Positions 6,934 to 10,904 of a stretch of 10,904 nt of DNA are shown here, in pieces. Each line of letters opens with the position of its first letter. Positions within the stretch are counted from its first letter, which is position 1. The DNA lies in contig CALCVH010000095.1 of NCBI GenBank assembly GCA_937907585.1, positions 1 to 10,904 of the forward strand, read 5' to 3'. The notes under the pieces are model-generated. The model was not told the DNA's origin, made no database searches, and saw nothing but the letters and a program-made list of their open reading frames with translations. Source of the DNA: an uncultured Bacillota bacterium. Lineage in GTDB: Bacteria > Bacillota_I > Bacilli_A > Izemoplasmatales > UBA1188. The translations under genes were made by a program, and so were the position numbers.

Positions 6934-7053
6934 AGGAGGGAATATAAACTAAACAAGATATAGCGAATCTCATTGGTGGTGGGTAATGATGAACACTTTG
7001 GATTTACATATAATTCAGATGGTTATTTCTTCTATTTAATATATTATGTATAA
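6934..7053 (+). pseudogene. Possible decayed small gene of about 35 codons
   Basis: A perfect AGGAGGG ribosome site (6934-6940) has no start codon at the right distance: the codon five bases after AGGAGG is TAA (6945-6947). The following frame reads TKQDIANLIGGG (6948-6983) and then stops. Removing one G from 6981-6983 joins it to a second open frame reading NDEHFGFTYNSDGYFFYLIYYV, ending with TAA at 7051-7053. Strong ribosome site, protein-like composition on both sides and a single-base repair together suggest a recently inactivated small protein. I do not recognise a family. It follows the Pr6Pr terminator, and no convincing promoter is seen. The stretch 6870-7108 otherwise holds only the hairpin at 7062-7101. 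Confidence 0.4.
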
Positions 7054-7061
7054 ATTTAATC

Positions 7062-7101
7062 TATGTATAAAGGGATGCTACTTCGCATCCCTTTATACAT
7101 A
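7062..7101. terminator. 17-bp hairpin between convergent units, likely bidirectional terminator
   Basis: Bases 7062-7078 and 7085-7101 pair perfectly over 17 bp (GGGATGC/GCATCCC core with AT-rich outer arms) around the loop TACTTC. It starts eight bases after the end of the histidine kinase gene on the minus strand and lies downstream of the plus-strand units. No long T-run follows on either side, so it may act as a terminator or as a 3'-end-protecting structure. Confidence 0.6.
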
Positions 7102-7108
7102 TTTGGTA

Positions 7109-9352
7109 CTACTTATTTAATACTTTTAACATCTTTTTAAATAAATCATCCATGTCGATAGGTTTAGTAACGACATCATTTATTTTTACATTCATTGCCT
7201 TATCATAATCATCTTTGAAAGCGTCAGCGGTTAAAGCTAGAATAGGAATATCTTTATAATTTGATTCTGTTCTAACTTTATTAGCGAATTCATATCCGTT
7301 CATCACAGGCATTTGAATATCAGTTAATATGATATCAATTTTATCTGATAGTAAATCATAAGCTTCTTTTCCGTTTACTGCTTCTATCATATTGATATTA
7401 TAATTGCTTAAGATTATACGAATGATTTCTCTATTGATTTCATTATCTTCCGCAACTAATGCGTTTATATTTTCTAATTTATGGTAACTATTTTTAATAT
7501 CTATATCATTTTCTTTATTAGTTTTTTTATCTGATAATTTAAATGAAACTGTCACTATAAATTCGGAACCTTTTTGATATTCAGTCTTTAAATCTATAGT
7601 ACCATTCATCATATCTACTATAGATTTAGTTATAGCCATCCCTAGTCCAGTACCTTGGATATTTTCAACATCTTGAGTTCTTTCTCTTTCAAAAGCGTTA
7701 TAAATCTTTTTAGAGAATTCTTCATTCATTCCAATTCCTGTATCTTTTACACTGAATTTGAATGTTGCGTAATTATCTATAATACCTTCTTCTTTTACAG
7801 ATACTATAACACTACCTTCTTTGGTAAACTTATATGCGTTATTAATTAGATTAATTAGAACTCTATTTAATCTATTTTTATCACATATAATATTAGGATG
7901 TTTGATATCTTTATTGATAGTATATTTTAGATTCTTAGCTTCCATCTGGATATAAAACATATTATAGATATCATTCATAATATCATTTAAATTACATTCT
8001 ACATCTATTAATTCCATCTTTCCTGATTCAATACGGCTCATTTCAAGGATTTCATTGATTATTTCTAATAGATGTTTAGATGAAGCGCTAATCTTATTTA
8101 GATAATCTCTAATAACATTGATATCATCTGTCTCTTTAGATAGTTCAGCGAAGCCTACTATTGCGTTCATTGGAGTTCTTATATCATGACTCATATTAGA
8201 GAAAAAAATAGATTTAGCTTTAGTAGCTTTATTAGCTTCTATTAAAGCTTTAGATAATCTATCGTTTAGTTTAGCTTGTTCAATATGTTCTTCAGTAATA
8301 TCATTAACAATCATGATAAAGACATTAGTATGAGTATGTATTGAATAGAAAGAACATTTTTTATATTTTGTAGTTCCATTATCTAATACTAATACAGTTT
8401 CATATACATCTTTTGTTCCATTGATGATATTTAAAACATATTCAGGTCTTATTAAATCTAACTGTTCCGTATTCTGAGAGATTGGTTTTAAAACAGTATC
8501 AATAAATTCGTTAAAATCACCTTCTGCGTTAGTCGGAAGTAGCGATTTAGAATTTGAAACTAAAACTTGATAATTAGAGTTGTGGAAATAGAATATAGAA
8601 TCATATTGTTCTTCTAATACTTCATTTGTAATAATATCATTTACTGTTTCATGGTTGTAGTCTCTTTCAACTATGAAAGCCATGATATTATTGGTTTCAG
8701 GTTGTATCGCAAGCTCAGCTTCTAATTTAACGAAGAATGGTTTATTGTTTCTATTTATTAAAACTATTTCTTCAGCTTTTGTATGTCCATGATTATATTG
8801 TTCGATGAGCCCATCTCTTGTGAAAAGATTTTCGTTATTATCATTAAATTTTTCTATAAATGTAGTTCTTAATTCTTTTAAAAAGTCAGTGTATTTATTC
8901 GCTTTTAATGCAGCTGCATAAGCTCCTGTTTTTTCAATAATCAAATCATTAGTTAAGTTTACATATATAACAAAGTTTGAATTTTGAGTAAGCCTTGCGA
9001 TACTCGTTCTCATATCGTTATATCTAAGCCTTAATAATTTATCATTATCAGCGACACGATTGACGATGTTATAAATTACTATCAACAAAACAAATACGTA
9101 TATACTACCACCAAATAAAATAGAGCTTACTACAATATCTGGTTTACTTATTATTGATACTAGAATATAGCCTATTAAAAATAGTATTAATAATGTAAAT
9201 GGAAAATATAACAAGAAGGATTTATTTTTTAAATTCTTAATCTTATTTACTTTTTTAATAAAGCCTAAATATAAAACGATATTCACAATCATTAAGGCAA
9301 TGCCTATAAATATCATTGTATAAATAATAATTTTTAAAGCTTTTTCATTCAT
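7109..9352 (-). CDS. Membrane hybrid sensor histidine kinase / response regulator
   Basis: Senses an unknown signal, autophosphorylates and passes phosphate to its own receiver. In 747 residues: three membrane helices (about 8-30, 46-67, 73-98) with no large extracellular loop, then two probable PAS-like modules (about 112-232 and 245-355), a dimerisation helix with SHDIRTP (phosphoacceptor H389), N-box NLINNAYKFT (501-510), G1 DTGIGM (537-542), F-box region, and G2 GTGLGM (567-572). The C-terminal receiver has acidic E635/D636, phosphoacceptor D678 in LTDIQMP, T708 and K730. All key residues are present, so it should be active. There is no Hpt or DNA-binding output domain and no separate regulator nearby. 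The ATG at 9352 is preferred, although its ribosome site (GTGG) is weak; a longer TTG frame from 9394 starts inside a palindrome and lacks any ribosome site. It is a single-gene unit with its own promoter (9416-9444). Confidence 0.92.
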   Translation of the reverse strand: MNEKALKIIIYTMIFIGIALMIVNIVLYLGFIKKVNKIKNLKNKSFLLYFPFTLLILFLIGYILVSIISKPDIVVSSILFGGSIYVFVLLIVIYNIVNRVADNDKLLRLRYNDMRTSIARLTQNSNFVIYVNLTNDLIIEKTGAYAAALKANKYTDFLKELRTTFIEKFNDNNENLFTRDGLIEQYNHGHTKAEEIVLINRNNKPFFVKLEAELAIQPETNNIMAFIVERDYNHETVNDIITNEVLEEQYDSIFYFHNSNYQVLVSNSKSLLPTNAEGDFNEFIDTVLKPISQNTEQLDLIRPEYVLNIINGTKDVYETVLVLDNGTTKYKKCSFYSIHTHTNVFIMIVNDITEEHIEQAKLNDRLSKALIEANKATKAKSIFFSNMSHDIRTPMNAIVGFAELSKETDDINVIRDYLNKISASSKHLLEIINEILEMSRIESGKMELIDVECNLNDIMNDIYNMFYIQMEAKNLKYTINKDIKHPNIICDKNRLNRVLINLINNAYKFTKEGSVIVSVKEEGIIDNYATFKFSVKDTGIGMNEEFSKKIYNAFERERTQDVENIQGTGLGMAITKSIVDMMNGTIDLKTEYQKGSEFIVTVSFKLSDKKTNKENDIDIKNSYHKLENINALVAEDNEINREIIRIILSNYNINMIEAVNGKEAYDLLSDKIDIILTDIQMPVMNGYEFANKVRTESNYKDIPILALTADAFKDDYDKAMNVKINDVVTKPIDMDDLFKKMLKVLNK

Positions 9353-9387
9353 ATGCTTACCACAACAATAATTAGTGTATAAATAAT

Positions 9388-9410
9388 TAATCAATAAAGG
9401 TTATTGATTA
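9388..9410. repeat. Perfect palindrome at the predicted kinase transcription start
   Basis: Arms TAATCAATAA (9388-9397) and TTATTGATTA (9401-9410) are exact reverse complements around AGG. The predicted transcription start (about 9409) falls in the right arm, so this could be an operator or a 5'-end stem-loop in the transcript. Confidence 0.45.
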
Positions 9411-9415
9411 TATTA

Positions 9416-9444
9416 ATTATAACAATAAGAAAAATGTTTTGCAA
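9416..9444 (-). promoter_or_regulatory. Predicted sigma-A promoter of the hybrid histidine kinase
   Basis: On the minus strand TTGCAA (9444-9439), a 17-base spacer and a consensus TATAAT (9421-9416). Transcription would start near 9409 and give a leader of about 57 bases. It lies just after the terminator of the DUF2130 unit, which fits an independent start. Confidence 0.65.
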
Positions 9445-9470
9445 ACTAAATAGAGCGTAACAAGTATTAT

Positions 9471-9511
9471 AAGATAGAAAAATGTGCTTGAGCGTAATAA
9501 CTCAAGCACAT
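9471..9511 (-). terminator. Rho-independent terminator of the DUF2130 transcription unit
   Basis: TGTGCTTGAG (9483-9492) pairs perfectly with CTCAAGCACA (9501-9510) around an eight-base loop; one more A-T pair extends it to 11 bp. Read on the minus strand the stem is followed by TTTTTCTATCTT, the expected U-rich tail. It lies about 50 bases after the DUF2130 stop and separates it from the kinase promoter. Confidence 0.75.
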
Positions 9512-9529
9512 CGTGAAAGGAACACAAAA

Positions 9530-9577
9530 ATGCGAAGAAACCAACAAAACAAGAGAGTTAATTCTATAATTTTTTAA
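9530..9577 (+). other. Possible 15-codon peptide or 5' stub of a lost plus-strand gene
   Basis: AAAGGA (9516-9521) stands eight bases before ATG at 9530, opening a frame for MRRNQQNKRVNSIIF that stops with TAA at 9575-9577. The basic start followed by hydrophobic residues is like the N-terminus of a membrane protein. It runs antisense across the 3' end of the DUF2130 gene, and no good plus-strand promoter is seen, so it may be a chance frame or a truncated remnant. Confidence 0.2.
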
Positions 9578-10904
9578 TTATTTCTTTATCTAAATTTAGG
9601 CTAAATCTAGATATTTTATCGTTAATTTGTTTAATATAAGATCTGTTTATTTTTTCACATTCATCATCTATTTTTTTACATACTTTCTTAATAGATTCTG
9701 AATTAGCAATAATTGAATTAATACTTGTTTCAAGTAAAGACAAAGGATTATCTAAATATGTTTTTTTAATAGAATTAAATTCTTCTATTAGATCAAATTT
9801 ATCTTTTAGTTCTATTCTTTCAGCCTCTTTGCTTAATACTAAATCAGAGAATCTAGTTGTTAAAGATACAATCATATTTAAGAAAGTCATTAAATATGCA
9901 GGTCTAACTACATACATATTCTCATATTCTCTAACTTTAAATATTGGTAAAAGGTTAGGTTTATCCATTTCAAGGTTAGATACTAATACTGCATATTTAC
10001 ATTCTTTCTTAATTCTGTTCTTATCTAATTGTTTATAATAATCAGCATTTGTTTTCTTATTTACTGAATCAGGATTTTCATCTTTCATATCTAAACAAAT
10101 AGATGCGAGTAATTCATTATCTTGGTGTTTTTCAGATGCGTATACTTTAAAGATATAATCAGCTTTAGATCCTTTTAATTCATCTTCTTCTTTAACTACC
10201 TTATTGTCTTTAGTCCAAGTACAATTAAATAATCCATTCTGCATATACTGATTAACTTCATTATCGCACCACGCTTCTAAATCTTCACCTGTCTGTTTAA
10301 CATTTAATGAAGCTTTACTTCTTTGTAGATTATTAATTGTTTCTTCTTTTGATCTTAAATCAGATTCATATTTATCTTTCTGTTTATTAAGTTCATCTAT
10401 CTTTTCTTTTTCTAATCTTAACTTTAATTTTTCAATTTCATTTTCACTAGAAGTTTTATTTAAAGTTATAGTATTTTCTAATGAAGAAATTTTATCCTTA
10501 TATTTACTATCAGCTTCTAATTTTACTTTTTCTATTTCTGAAGTTTTATTAGATTCTAAAACTTTATATCTTTGTTGTAATTCATTGTATTTACTTTGTT
10601 CATCTCTTAACGCTTTTTCTAAGAGTGTTTTATTTTCTTCTTTTTGTAATCTTAATTCATTTTCGTTTTGTTTTTTTAATTTTTCTATTTCATTATTTAA
10701 ATCAGCTATATTTTTTTCATATAAATATTTAATTTCTGTTTCTTTATTTTTTAATTCAGAAGCTGATTGATTCTTTAAATTATTTATTTCAGATTTTAAT
10801 TTATCTATCTCATTTTGTTTTTCTAGAGTAATAGATTTTTTAGCTTCAGAAATTTTTTCTTGATAAATTTTATCTTTTCCTTCATCAATTATTTTTTCAA
10901 GATA
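9564..10904 (-). CDS. DUF2130 domain-containing coiled-coil protein (N-terminus beyond the right edge)
   Basis: The frame is open without a stop from the right edge to TAG at 9566-9564, giving 446 visible residues. The first 200 or so are a highly charged heptad-rich coiled coil (repeated E/K/L/N, such as EIEKLKLRLEKEKIDELNK). A DUF2130 domain follows, beginning at KQTGEDLEAWCDNEVN, with GSKADYIFKVY, a central LLASICLDMKDE segment, ECKYAVLVSNLE and YVVRPAYLMTFLNMI, and then a second helical stretch at the C-terminus. The function of this family is not established to my knowledge. The KAD...DxK spacing resembles a PD-(D/E)XK nuclease core, which is inference. Family members are usually 400-470 residues, so only a short N-terminal piece is missing. 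A terminator follows about 50 bases downstream, so this is the last gene of its unit. Confidence 0.85.
   Translation of the reverse strand, partial: YLEKIIDEGKDKIYQEKISEAKKSITLEKQNEIDKLKSEINNLKNQSASELKNKETEIKYLYEKNIADLNNEIEKLKKQNENELRLQKEENKTLLEKALRDEQSKYNELQQRYKVLESNKTSEIEKVKLEADSKYKDKISSLENTITLNKTSSENEIEKLKLRLEKEKIDELNKQKDKYESDLRSKEETINNLQRSKASLNVKQTGEDLEAWCDNEVNQYMQNGLFNCTWTKDNKVVKEEDELKGSKADYIFKVYASEKHQDNELLASICLDMKDENPDSVNKKTNADYYKQLDKNRIKKECKYAVLVSNLEMDKPNLLPIFKVREYENMYVVRPAYLMTFLNMIVSLTTRFSDLVLSKEAERIELKDKFDLIEEFNSIKKTYLDNPLSLLETSINSIIANSESIKKVCKKIDDECEKINRSYIKQINDKISRFSLNLDKEIIKKL

Noticed and set aside
7655..7849. Plus-strand frame of 64 codons inside the kinase gene
   Set aside because: It is antisense to the conserved kinase ATPase domain and has no ribosome site or protein-like composition of its own.
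9353..9394. TTG at 9394 as the start of the histidine kinase
   Set aside because: It lies in a palindrome, has no ribosome site and adds 14 residues that do not belong to the first membrane helix.
9829..10038. Plus-strand frame of 69 codons inside the DUF2130 gene
   Set aside because: It is antisense to the conserved DUF2130 domain, whose family motifs are clear on the other strand.
9564..10244. Treating the DUF2130 gene as a 226-residue protein starting at 10244
   Set aside because: The frame stays open to the window edge, and the upstream codons encode the start of the DUF2130 domain and a coiled coil.
10585..10770. Plus-strand frame of 61 codons, rich in Ser, Phe and Leu
   Set aside because: It is the complement of the Glu/Lys/Leu-rich coiled coil; such complements always read as Phe/Ser/Leu.

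Overview
The window comes from a strongly AT-rich bacterium with Shine-Dalgarno-type starts, TGG tryptophan and normal TGA stops. A fermentative D-lactate dehydrogenase, cytoplasmic-type glycosidases, a Pr6Pr membrane protein and DUF2130/DUF4127 genes point to a low-GC Bacillota, perhaps a gut-associated Bacilli lineage of the RF39/Erysipelotrichales kind. That lineage call is inference; no rRNA or marker gene is present.

Positions 1-6068 form one tightly packed minus-strand gene train. Read in transcription order it is: D-lactate dehydrogenase (ldhA), a GNAT acetyltransferase, a broken piece of a NAGPA-type phosphodiester glycosidase, a DUF4127 protein, a GH20 beta-hexosaminidase and the first half of a GH31 alpha-glycosidase that runs off the left edge. 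Three of the junctions are TAA-N-ATG with a single intervening base. The central event is at 4601-4656: the GNAT gene runs into the C-terminal end of the phosphodiester glycosidase in another frame, at a 15-bp AGATCT/CTAGAT repeat. This looks like a deletion that fused an ldhA-GNAT unit to a former NAGPA-DUF4127-GH20-GH31 glycan-catabolic operon and so placed the glycosidases behind the ldhA promoter.

Positions 6069-6182 are a divergent promoter region with a recognisable promoter for each direction and a perfect 10+10 inverted repeat around the plus-strand -10. The plus-strand gene (6183-6869) encodes a six-helix Pr6Pr membrane protein and ends in a terminator that contains its stop codon. 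The next 240 bases hold what looks like a decayed small gene (orphan AGGAGG, lost start, one-base frameshift) and a 17-bp hairpin.

Positions 7109-9352 (minus) encode a hybrid sensor histidine kinase with three membrane helices, two probable PAS-like sensor modules, a complete kinase core and a C-terminal receiver. Its promoter (TTGCAA-17-TATAAT) is clear, and a perfect palindrome sits on the predicted transcription start. Upstream of it are a good minus-strand terminator and a DUF2130 protein with a long coiled coil, which enters from the right edge.

No rRNA, tRNA, CRISPR array, insertion sequence or phage module was seen. The window is mostly ordinary metabolic and sensory genes, with several signs of gene decay and deletion.
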